Positions 1 to 6,429 of a stretch of DNA of 7,051 bases are shown piece after piece. The first letter of the stretch is position 1. Every line of letters begins with the position of its first letter. The notes under the pieces are model-generated. The model was not told the DNA's origin. It saw only the letters and a program-made list of their open reading frames with translations, and searched no databases. The position numbers and the translations under genes are program-made. This stretch comes from Bordetella parapertussis (GTDB lineage Bacteria; Pseudomonadota; Gammaproteobacteria; Burkholderiales; Burkholderiaceae_C), in contig CAMDJS010000110.1 of assembly GCA_945900685.1 (NCBI GenBank), forward strand, positions 1 through 7,051, read 5' to 3'.

Positions 1-15
1 CTGGCCAAGCGCTGA
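1..15 (+). CDS. 3' end of an upstream gene (partial, last four codons and stop)
   Basis: Reading from base 1 gives Leu-Ala-Lys-Arg followed by TGA at 13-15, two bases before the ATG of the first permease. Four open codons prove little by themselves. A stop placed this tightly before the next start is nevertheless what the end of an upstream operon gene would look like, given that the following genes also abut or overlap. By analogy with Dpp/Opp/Gsi operons, the natural candidate is the periplasmic family 5 substrate-binding protein, which is otherwise absent from the window. That identity is inference only. Confidence 0.35.
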   Translation: MAKR

Positions 16-17
16 CC

Positions 18-971
18 ATGGCATCTTTTCTGATTCGCCGCCTGCTGGCGGTGCTGCCTGTGTTGTTGGTGGTGTCGCTCTTGGTGTTTTTCATGTTGCG
101 ACTCGCCCCCGGTGACCCTGCGGCGGTGATCGCAGGCAACAACGCCACCCGCGAAGACATCGCTAACATCCGCGCGCACATGGGTTTGGACAAGCCCATC
201 GCTGTGCAGTATGTCTTGTGGATGAGCCAGGTGCTGCAAGGCGATCTGGGTTACTCCTATTACTTAAGCAAACCCGTCACTGCATTGGTGGCGCAACGCA
301 TGGAACCTACCTTGTCGCTGGCGCTGGGTACGGTGCTGCTGGCCGTGTGTATCGCCGTGCCTCTGGGCAGTCTGGCTGCGTGGCGCATGGGCGGTTGGTT
401 AGACCGGGGCTTGTCGGCGTTTTCAGTGGCTGGTTTTTCGGTGCCGGTGTTTGTCATCGCCTACCTGTTGATTTATGTGTTCGCCATGCAATTGCAATGG
501 CTGCCGGTGCAAGGCTATAAGCCGATCAGCGGCCCGCAGTCGCAAGGCACCTGGGCGTGGATGCGTCAACTCATACTGCCCTGGCTGACGCTGTCCACCG
601 TGTATGTGGCCTTGATTGCACGCATCACCCGTGCCAGTGTGTCCGAGGCGTTGCAAGAAGATTTCATTCGCACCGCGCGCGCCAAAGGTTTGACCGAGCG
701 CACGGTGTTGGTTCGCCATGCCTTGGCGAATGCAGCCGTGCCCATCGTCACTGTGATCGGTATTGGCGTGGCTTTGTTGATAGGCGGTGTGGTGGTGACC
801 GAAACCGTGTTCGCGATTCCCGGCTTAGGTTCACTCACTGTGGACGCGGTGCTGAACCGCGACTTTCCCGTCATACAAGGTTTGGTGTTGTTGTTCTCAC
901 TCAGCTATGTGCTGATCAATTTATTGGTGGACACCAGTTATGTTTGGTTAGACCCGAGGATTCGTCACTGA
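18..971 (+). CDS. Peptide-type ABC transporter permease, DppB/GsiC family
   Basis: This is one of two inner-membrane subunits forming the channel of a dipeptide/oligopeptide/nickel-class ABC importer. The protein has 317 residues, close to the usual 305-340 for DppB-type permeases. It begins with the family's typical N-terminal membrane helix (about 10-28) running into RLAPGDP at 28-34. Further hydrophobic segments lie near 99-121, 133-157, 187-203, 239-262 and 286-305, giving the expected six. The cytoplasmic EAA loop, which docks on the ATPase, is at about 214-240 (EDFIRTARAKGL followed by HALANA). The family motif ETVFAIPGLG is at 262-271, and the C-terminus ends in the typical LDPRIR. The ATG at 18 is chosen because it gives the canonical N-terminus, although no clear Shine-Dalgarno sequence is visible in the 17 bases before it. 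The stop overlaps the next start by one base. The transported substrate is unknown: peptides are likely, but glutathione, opines and nickel are carried by relatives. Confidence 0.94.
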   Translation: MASFLIRRLLAVLPVLLVVSLLVFFMLRLAPGDPAAVIAGNNATREDIANIRAHMGLDKPIAVQYVLWMSQVLQGDLGYSYYLSKPVTALVAQRMEPTLSLALGTVLLAVCIAVPLGSLAAWRMGGWLDRGLSAFSVAGFSVPVFVIAYLLIYVFAMQLQWLPVQGYKPISGPQSQGTWAWMRQLILPWLTLSTVYVALIARITRASVSEALQEDFIRTARAKGLTERTVLVRHALANAAVPIVTVIGIGVALLIGGVVVTETVFAIPGLGSLTVDAVLNRDFPVIQGLVLLFSLSYVLINLLVDTSYVWLDPRIRH

Positions 972-973
972 TG
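956..973 (+). promoter_or_regulatory. Ribosome binding site and TGATG coupling junction, permease 1 to permease 2
   Basis: GAGGA at 956-960 lies 10 bases before the ATG at 971. The stop TGA (969-971) of the first permease shares its A with that ATG. A one-base overlap of this kind usually allows terminating ribosomes to restart. This junction decides the start of the second permease: the frame stays open far upstream to 557, but that part lies inside the first permease gene in another frame. Confidence 0.6.
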
Positions 974-1849
974 GCCACGCTGAACCAACGTTTATGGGAC
1001 CACGGCTCGGTGCGCTTCGGCGCAGCGGTGTTGTTGTTTGTGCTGTTGTTGTCGCTGTCAGCGCCTTGGTTGGGCACGGTGGACCCGGCGGCCATGGACT
1101 CGAATGTCATCAATCAACCGGCGGGCAAAAGCGGCGCATTCAATTTGCCCGACGGCAGCGTGGTGCAACACACGTTTTGGCTGGGCACCGACAATTTTGG
1201 CCGCGATGTGTACAGCCGCGTCATGTACGGTGGGCGCATCTCTTTGGTGGTCGGTATTTGCACGTCTTTACTGGCGCTCTCACTCGGTGGTTTGTGCGGC
1301 ATGCTGGCCGGTTATTTCCGCCGCGTCGATGCCGTGCTGATGCGTTTCATGGACGGCTTGATGGCCATACCTGCGGTGTTGCTGGCGATTGCCTTGGTCT
1401 CAGTCTTGGGAGCGAGTGTGGCCACGGTGGTGGTGGCGATTGCCATTCCTGAGGTGCCGCGCGTCACGCGCTTGGTCCGCTCGCTGGTGCTGAGTTTGCG
1501 TGAAGAAGCGTATGTGGAAGCCGCGCGCGCTTTGGCCACGCCGACGGCGGTGATTTTGTGGCGGCATGTGCTGCCCAACGCCATGGCGCCGCTGTTGGTG
1601 CAAGGCACGTTTGTGGCGGCGTCTGCGGTGTTGACCGAAGCTATTCTCAGTTTTCTGGGGCTGGGCTTGCCGCCGGATGTGCCGACCTGGGGCAACATCA
1701 TGGCCGAGGGCCGGGTGCAGTTCAGCATTCAGCCGGGCAATGTGTTGTACCCCGCGCTGTTTTTGGTGCCGACCGTGCTGGCCATCAATTTGCTGGGCGA
1801 CGGTTTGCGCGATGTGCTTGACCCTAAATTTGCCAAGCGGGTGGGTTGA
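971..1849 (+). CDS. Peptide-type ABC transporter permease, DppC/GsiD family
   Basis: This is the second channel-forming inner-membrane subunit, expected to pair with the DppB-type protein. It has 292 residues, normal for DppC-type permeases (about 275-305). An N-terminal membrane helix (about 15-34) is followed by a periplasmic stretch and then the hallmark LGTDNFGRDVYSR at 71-83. Further membrane segments are near 90-114, 130-160, 206-230 and 259-276. The EAA loop that contacts the ATPase is at about 178-204 (EEAYVEAARAL followed by RHVLPNA). FLGLGLPPDVPTWG at 228-241 and the ending GDGLRDVLDPK at 276-286 are also typical. The stretch between helix 1 and the GTD motif (about 35-70) seems slightly long, with a GAFNLPDGSVVQHTFW segment. 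The ATG at 971 is chosen because it follows a GAGGA sequence and couples to the upstream stop. The stop TGA at 1847-1849 overlaps the next ATG by one base. Confidence 0.94.
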   Translation: MATLNQRLWDHGSVRFGAAVLLFVLLLSLSAPWLGTVDPAAMDSNVINQPAGKSGAFNLPDGSVVQHTFWLGTDNFGRDVYSRVMYGGRISLVVGICTSLLALSLGGLCGMLAGYFRRVDAVLMRFMDGLMAIPAVLLAIALVSVLGASVATVVVAIAIPEVPRVTRLVRSLVLSLREEAYVEAARALATPTAVILWRHVLPNAMAPLLVQGTFVAASAVLTEAILSFLGLGLPPDVPTWGNIMAEGRVQFSIQPGNVLYPALFLVPTVLAINLLGDGLRDVLDPKFAKRVG

Positions 1850-3447
1850 TGAGCACACCTGTTTTATCTGTGAACAATCTTTCGGTGGCCTTGCCTGCCG
1901 GTGCTGACCGCAGCCATGCTTTGCAAGACATTGCTTTGCGCTTGAATGCCGGTGAAACCTTGTGTGTGGTGGGCGAATCCGGCTCCGGCAAGTCGGTGCT
2001 GGCCATGGCGGTCATGGGTTTGCTGGCGCGTGAATTGCGTGTCACCGCTGGCAGTATCCATCTGCAAAACGAATCGCTGTTGGACTCAACACCGGAACGC
2101 ATGCGCGGTTTGCGCGGGCGTGCCATGGGCATGGTGTTTCAAGAGCCGATGACGGCATTGAACCCAGTGATGCGCTGCGGCGAACAAATCGACGAGGTGC
2201 TGCGCTGTCACACCGACTGGCCCCTGTCGCAACGCCGTGAATCCGTGTTGAAGATCATGCAACAGGTGCGCTTGCCCGAGCCCGAACGCATGATGGACAG
2301 TTTCCCGCACCAACTCAGCGGCGGGCAACGCCAACGCATCGTGATTGCCATGGCCATGGTGTTAAAGCCCGCGCTCTTAATTTGCGACGAGCCGACCACC
2401 GCGCTGGACGTGACCACGCAACAGGAAATATTGAAACTCATCAAGCAATTGCAACAAGACAGCGGTACGGCGGTGTTGTTCATTACGCACGACATGGGCG
2501 TGGTGGCTGATATCGCCGACCAGGTGCTGGTGATGCACCGTGGTGTAGCGGTCGAGCAGGGCGCGCGCACACAAGTGTTGCAACAACCGCGCGCGGATTA
2601 CACGCGCCAGTTATTGGCGGCGGTGCCAAACATGACACCGCCCGCGACTCGCGACTTGCCAGATACACCTCCAGTGTTGCGGGTGCAAGACCTGCGCAAA
2701 ACCTACTTCAGCCGCGAAGGCTGGGCGACGGTGCGTCGCACCGATGCGTTGGTTAACGCCGGTCTGTCTTTGCGTGCCGGTGAAACACTGGGCATCGTCG
2801 GCGAATCCGGTTCGGGCAAGTCCACGCTGGCGCGTTGTGTGCTGCGTTTGATCGACCCGGACAGCGGCGGAATTTTTTGGGGCGATGACAACATCGCTTC
2901 ATTGTCTGAAGCGCAATTGCGACCCTTGCGTCACCGGATACAAGTGGTGTTTCAAGACCCGAACCGATCGCTGAATCCGCGCATGCGTGTCGGCGAATCC
3001 ATCATGGAAGGCGCGCGCAATTTCGGTTTGAACACACAACAAGCGCAGGAACGCGGTAAAGCCTTGCTTGCGCAAACCGGCTTGGATGCGAGCGCTTGGG
3101 AGCGTTACCCCAGCCAGTTCAGCGGCGGTCAAAGACAACGCATTGCCTTGGCACGAGCTCTTGCTTGTCAGCCCGATGTGTTGGTGGCTGACGAAGCGGT
3201 CAGTGCACTCGATGTGTCTGTACAAGCGCAAATTTTGGATTTGTTGCGCGAAGTGCAGCGCAGCATGGGGCTGGGCTTGCTGTTCATCACCCACGATTTG
3301 CGTGTGGCCGCACAACTCTGCGACAGCGTCATCGTCATGCACAAAGGCTATATCGTGGAACACGGCAAAACCGCCGATGTGTACGCCCACCCGCAACATG
3401 ACTACACGCGCAATTTGTTGGCCAGCGTGCCCGGAGCGAATGCATGA
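1849..3447 (+). CDS. Peptide-type ABC transporter ATPase with two nucleotide-binding domains (DppD-DppF fusion, GsiA/YejF-like)
   Basis: This cytoplasmic subunit powers import by ATP hydrolysis. At 532 residues it holds two full ATPase domains in one chain, where many Dpp/Opp systems use two proteins. Domain 1 has Walker A GESGSGKS at 42-49, the Q-loop Gln98, signature LSGGQ at 156-160, Walker B with Asp180-Glu181, and H-loop His214. Domain 2 has the same elements: GESGSGKS at 318-325, Gln369, FSGGQ at 424-428, Asp448-Glu449 and His482. Each domain ends with the oligopeptide/dipeptide C-terminal motif (DYTRQLLAAVP at 250-260, DYTRNLLASVP at 518-528), which is restricted to this transporter class. 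All catalytic residues are present, so both sites should be active. The start is the ATG at 1849, overlapping the permease stop; a TTG one codon earlier is also in frame but less likely. The gene overlaps the following peptidase gene by four bases (ATGA). Confidence 0.95.
   Translation: MSTPVLSVNNLSVALPAGADRSHALQDIALRLNAGETLCVVGESGSGKSVLAMAVMGLLARELRVTAGSIHLQNESLLDSTPERMRGLRGRAMGMVFQEPMTALNPVMRCGEQIDEVLRCHTDWPLSQRRESVLKIMQQVRLPEPERMMDSFPHQLSGGQRQRIVIAMAMVLKPALLICDEPTTALDVTTQQEILKLIKQLQQDSGTAVLFITHDMGVVADIADQVLVMHRGVAVEQGARTQVLQQPRADYTRQLLAAVPNMTPPATRDLPDTPPVLRVQDLRKTYFSREGWATVRRTDALVNAGLSLRAGETLGIVGESGSGKSTLARCVLRLIDPDSGGIFWGDDNIASLSEAQLRPLRHRIQVVFQDPNRSLNPRMRVGESIMEGARNFGLNTQQAQERGKALLAQTGLDASAWERYPSQFSGGQRQRIALARALACQPDVLVADEAVSALDVSVQAQILDLLREVQRSMGLGLLFITHDLRVAAQLCDSVIVMHKGYIVEHGKTADVYAHPQHDYTRNLLASVPGANA
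3433..3447 (+). promoter_or_regulatory. Ribosome binding site and ATGA coupling junction, ATPase to M81 peptidase
   Basis: GGAG at 3433-3436 sits seven bases before the ATG at 3444. The stop of the ATPase gene (TGA, 3445-3447) overlaps that ATG as ATGA. This ties translation of the peptidase to that of the transporter and supports the ATG at 3444 as the true start. Confidence 0.6.
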
Positions 3448-4949
3448 CTTGTGTTTTCATCGCCGGGTTTCAGCACGAGACCAACACGTTTGCGCCCAGC
3501 CTGGCCGATTGGGAAACGTTCAACCGCGGTGACGCGTTTCCTGCTTACATACGCGGCGAGGCCATGCAAACCCAGTTCACCGGCGTGAATATTCCCGTCG
3601 GTGGATTCATCGATGCGGCCAAGCGCCACGGCTGGCAGTTGTGGCCGTCGGTATGGGCGGGTGCCAGTCCGTCATCATTCGTGACCCGTGACGCGTTCGA
3701 GCGCATCGCCACTGACCTGTTGCAAGATTTGAAGCAAGCGCTGTCGCAAGGTATTGATGCGGTTTACCTCGATTTGCACGGCGCGGCAGTGGCCGAACAC
3801 GCAGACGATGCAGAAGGCGAATTGCTGGCGCGTGTGCGTGCGCTCATCGGTGAGAACATGCCTTTGGTGGCGAGTTTGGATTTGCATGCCAACGTCACGC
3901 AGCGCATGTTAAGCACGGCAGATGCTTTGGTGGCTTACCGCACCTACCCGCATATCGACATGGCCGAGACCGGCGAACGCGCAGCCGAATTGCTGCAACG
4001 GCGTTTGCGTTTGGGGCGGCGTGAAGCGCTGACAGTGCATCGCCTGCCTTACTTGATTTCACTCAACGCGCAATCGACTTGGTTGCAGCCGGCCAAAGAC
4101 ATTTACGCCGCCATCGATGAGATCGACAAAGCGCATCACAGCGTGTTGAGTTTTTGCATGGGCTTTGCAGCCGCCGATTTTGAAGAATGCGCGCCGGTGC
4201 TGTGGGCTTATGCCGAGCAAGCACAACAAGCCCAAGCCGCTGCCGAAGCCTTGCATCAACTGGCTGCACCACCAGCGCAATGGCGTATGGTGTTTGTAGA
4301 TGCACGCGAAGCCGTGGCACAAGCCTTGGCTTTGGCGGCGCAACACGCTCGCCCGGTGTTGATTGCCGACACACAAGACAACCCCGGTGCCGGTGGAGAC
4401 AGCAACACCACAGGCATGTTGCATGCATTGCTGCAACAAGGGGCAGGACAGCGTTTCCCCGGTGCAGTGGCGCTGGGTTTGATGTACCACCCCGAAGTGG
4501 CGGCGATGGCTTATGCCGCTGGTGTTGGTGCGGTGATCGATGTGGTGTTGGGTGTGTCAGTGACGACTTATGCAGGCATGAGCGATGCGCCGGTGGTCGC
4601 GCGTGCCCGCGTGGTGGCTATCAGCGACGGGCGTTGCGTATTGAAAGGCCCCATGATGCGCGGCATGACCAGTCAACTGGGGCAAAGTGCGTGCTTGGAA
4701 ATCGAGGGCGTGTTGGTGGCCGTGGTCAGCGGCAAGGCGCAGTTGTTTGACCGCGAGATGCTGCGCATACTCGGCATCACGCCGGAAGCCATGAAACTGA
4801 TCGTGCTGAAAAGCTCCAACCATTTTCGTGCCGATTTTGAGCCGATCGCCAGCAAGGTGTTGGTGGCCAAGGCGATTGGCCCGATGGCGGCCGACCCCGG
4901 TGATTTGCCTTGGCGCAAACTCAGTGCGCTGACACGCACCCGAGCCTGA
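3444..4949 (+). CDS. M81 family metallopeptidase (MlrC / microcystinase C-like)
   Basis: The family takes its name from MlrC, a zinc-dependent enzyme that cleaves linearised microcystin fragments; most homologues have no known substrate. The protein has 501 residues, usual for M81 (about 480-520), with no signal peptide or membrane segment, so it should be cytoplasmic. The N-terminal part carries the motifs GFQHETNTF (8-16), YLDLHGA (108-114), SLDLHANVT (144-152) and YRTYPHID (165-172). His112, Asp146, His148 and His170 have the same spacing as the metal and active-site residues I recall for MlrC, with Glu12 a likely further ligand; this was not checked by alignment. The C-terminal part has DNPGAGGDSNTTGML (312-326) and KSSNHFRADFEPIA (456-469), also typical. 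No key residue appears missing, so the enzyme is probably active. Its place directly after the transporter genes, overlapping by four bases, suggests that it acts on the imported compound. Microcystin itself need not be the substrate. Confidence 0.92.
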   Translation: MTCVFIAGFQHETNTFAPSLADWETFNRGDAFPAYIRGEAMQTQFTGVNIPVGGFIDAAKRHGWQLWPSVWAGASPSSFVTRDAFERIATDLLQDLKQALSQGIDAVYLDLHGAAVAEHADDAEGELLARVRALIGENMPLVASLDLHANVTQRMLSTADALVAYRTYPHIDMAETGERAAELLQRRLRLGRREALTVHRLPYLISLNAQSTWLQPAKDIYAAIDEIDKAHHSVLSFCMGFAAADFEECAPVLWAYAEQAQQAQAAAEALHQLAAPPAQWRMVFVDAREAVAQALALAAQHARPVLIADTQDNPGAGGDSNTTGMLHALLQQGAGQRFPGAVALGLMYHPEVAAMAYAAGVGAVIDVVLGVSVTTYAGMSDAPVVARARVVAISDGRCVLKGPMMRGMTSQLGQSACLEIEGVLVAVVSGKAQLFDREMLRILGITPEAMKLIVLKSSNHFRADFEPIASKVLVAKAIGPMAADPGDLPWRKLSALTRTRA

Positions 4950-4961
4950 AAGGAGAAGTCC
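4949..4961 (+). promoter_or_regulatory. Strong ribosome binding site of the amidase gene
   Basis: AAAGGAG at 4949-4955, extended by AGA, lies six bases before the ATG at 4962. It begins on the last base of the peptidase stop codon. It is the strongest Shine-Dalgarno match in the window and fixes the amidase start. The amidase may therefore be translated independently of, and perhaps more strongly than, the coupled genes before it. Confidence 0.75.
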
Positions 4962-6383
4962 ATGTCTGATCTGAGCCAATGCACGGTAGAGCAAATGCTG
5001 ACCTTGTTTCGCGGTGGCGCGGTCTCGCCTGTCGATGTGACACAAGAAGTGTTGCAGCGTATCCAACGCATCAATCCACTGATCAATGCGTTTTGTCTGG
5101 TGGATGAAGAAGCCGCCTTGGCGAGTGCGCGAATCAGTGAGCAACGTTGGCAAGCACACAGACACAATGGCAGCGCAGTGGGTGCTTTGGAAGGGGTGCC
5201 CGCATCGATCAAAGATTTGTTGTTGACGCGGGGTTGGCCAACATTGCGCGGCAGCCGCACCGTCAATTCAAAGCAAAGTTGGGATGTGGACGCTCCAGCG
5301 GTTGCGCGATTGCGCGAAGCCGGTGTGGTGCTGTTGGGCAAAACCACCACGCCCGAATTCGGTTGTAAAGGTGAAACCAATTCGCTGCTCACCGGCATCA
5401 GCCGCAACCCATGGAACCTGGCGCACACGCCCGGCGGTTCATCCGGCGGCGCATCTGCTGCAGTGTCGGCAGGCCTAGGGCCGCTTGCCATCGGCACTGA
5501 CGGCGCAGGCAGTGTGCGCATACCCGCTGCGTTTTGCGGCAATGTCGGGTTAAAGCCCAGCTTCGGTCGCGTGCCGGCTTTCCCTTTGTCGCCGTTCGGA
5601 TCGGTGGCGCATTTAGGGCCGCACGCCATGACCGTCACCGGTGTGGCGCAGATGATGAACGTCATCACGCAAGCCGATGCACGCGATTGGACCTCGCTGC
5701 CTTTTGATGCTGTGGACTACACCGACCAATTGCTCAGCGGCATCAAAGGTTTGCGCATCGCCTATTCACCCAACTTGGGTTATGCAAAAAATGTGCATCC
5801 AGACATTGCCGCCGCCACGGCACAAGCTGCTCAATATTTGCAAGACCTGGGCGCGGTGATAGAGCAAGTTGACCCCGGCATCGAAGACCCGCTAGATATC
5901 ACCACCGGTTTGTGGTTTGCCGGGGCTTACCAGGTGTGGCGCACTTTGAGTAAAGAGCAACAAGCCTTGACCGACCCCGACTTTGCGGCGCAAGCAGCCA
6001 TTGGCGAGACACTGGACGCAAACGCCTTGCACCAGTTGAACCAACGCCGGGGTTTGCTCGGATCACACTTGCGTCAGTTCATGCAACGGTTTGATTTGAT
6101 ACTGACCCCCAGCACGGCAGTGCCCGCTTTCAAAGCGCTGCCCGCCGGACACAGCGCTATGAACTCAGAAGCCATGTTGGGTTGGACGCCTTTCAGTTAC
6201 CCATTCAATTTGAGCCAGCAACCGGCTATCAGTTTGCCTTGCGGCTTGACCGCTGATGGCTTGCCCATGGGCGTGCAATTGGTCGGCCCCATGTTCGGTG
6301 ATGCGCTGGTGCTGCGCGCGGCCAAAGCCTTGGAAGATTGCTACCCCTTGTTGCGCCCCGATCTTGATCAAGTTCATAGCTGA
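4962..6383 (+). CDS. Amidase-signature family hydrolase
   Basis: This enzyme hydrolyses a carboxylic amide (C-N) bond by the Ser-cisSer-Lys mechanism. The 473 residues match the family's usual 450-500. The catalytic Lys is Lys84 in VPASIKD (79-85). The cis-Ser is Ser160 in PGGSSGGAS (157-165), and the nucleophile is Ser184 in GTDGAGSVRIPA (178-189). The 24-residue distance between the two serines is the family norm. C-terminal family motifs PAISLPCG (421-428) and GLPMGVQLVG (433-442) are also present. There is no signal peptide, so it should be cytoplasmic. It is unlikely to be GatA of the Glu-tRNA(Gln) amidotransferase: the motif after the nucleophile reads VRIPA where GatA typically has IRQPA, and no gatC or gatB is nearby. 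The gene follows the M81 peptidase by 12 bases and should belong to the same operon, so its substrate may be a product of peptide cleavage or another compound brought in by the transporter. The exact substrate cannot be predicted. Confidence 0.93.
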   Translation: MSDLSQCTVEQMLTLFRGGAVSPVDVTQEVLQRIQRINPLINAFCLVDEEAALASARISEQRWQAHRHNGSAVGALEGVPASIKDLLLTRGWPTLRGSRTVNSKQSWDVDAPAVARLREAGVVLLGKTTTPEFGCKGETNSLLTGISRNPWNLAHTPGGSSGGASAAVSAGLGPLAIGTDGAGSVRIPAAFCGNVGLKPSFGRVPAFPLSPFGSVAHLGPHAMTVTGVAQMMNVITQADARDWTSLPFDAVDYTDQLLSGIKGLRIAYSPNLGYAKNVHPDIAAATAQAAQYLQDLGAVIEQVDPGIEDPLDITTGLWFAGAYQVWRTLSKEQQALTDPDFAAQAAIGETLDANALHQLNQRRGLLGSHLRQFMQRFDLILTPSTAVPAFKALPAGHSAMNSEAMLGWTPFSYPFNLSQQPAISLPCGLTADGLPMGVQLVGPMFGDALVLRAAKALEDCYPLLRPDLDQVHS

Positions 6384-6400
6384 TCGGTTCCGCGCATAAT
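6373..6400 (+). promoter_or_regulatory. Possible sigma-70 promoter for coaX
   Basis: A -10-like CATAAT at 6395-6400 (five of six matches to TATAAT) lies 16 bases after a weak -35-like TTCATA at 6373-6378 (four of six). Transcription would start near 6407, about 23 bases before the coaX ATG. The -35 element would lie in the last codons of the amidase gene. Such matches arise easily by chance. The call is supported only by its position and by the functional break between the catabolic operon and a housekeeping gene. Confidence 0.3.
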
Positions 6401-6429
6401 CGCCGCCATTCTTCTTTTGTGACAGCGCC
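6384..6429 (+). other. Intergenic gap between amidase and coaX genes, no terminator seen
   Basis: This 46-base gap is the longest non-coding stretch in the window. It contains the possible -10 element and a pyrimidine-rich run at about 6409-6418. There is no GC-rich hairpin followed by a T-run, so I see no intrinsic terminator. Transcription from the amidase operon may run into coaX. No good Shine-Dalgarno sequence precedes the coaX start. Confidence 0.6.

Noticed and set aside
557..970. Upstream extension of the DppC-type permease frame by 138 codons
   Set aside because: The extension lies inside the first permease gene in another frame, and its translation has the Cys-, His- and Arg-rich character of a shadow frame. 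The ATG at 971 gives a normal family N-terminus, with GAGGA before it.
994..1452. A 152-codon plus-strand open frame within the DppC-type permease gene
   Set aside because: It is in a different frame from the clear permease, has no recognisable motif and is rich in Gly, Arg, His and Cys, so it is a shadow.
1972..2823. Near-identical copies of the Walker A coding sequence at about 1972-1995 and 2801-2824
   Set aside because: These are the two homologous ATPase domains of one fused protein, an ancient duplication common in this family and not a recent DNA repeat.
4673..5668. A 331-codon open frame on the minus strand across the end of the M81 gene and the start of the amidase gene
   Set aside because: It lies opposite two well-supported genes with clear motifs. 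Its translation shows no recognisable domain and is rich in Ser, Arg, Pro and Thr, as expected for the antisense of GC-rich coding DNA.
4962..6383. Identification of the amidase as GatA
   Set aside because: The motif after the nucleophilic Ser lacks the Gln typical of GatA, and there are no gatB or gatC genes beside it; the context is a transport and degradation operon.
6358..6387. Inverted repeat CCGATC / GATCGG with an 18-base loop at the amidase stop codon, containing the palindrome CTTGATCAAG (6363-6372)
   Set aside because: The stem has only six pairs, the loop is long and no T-run follows, so it is not a terminator. The palindrome lies in the amidase coding sequence and may be chance, although an operator cannot be fully excluded.
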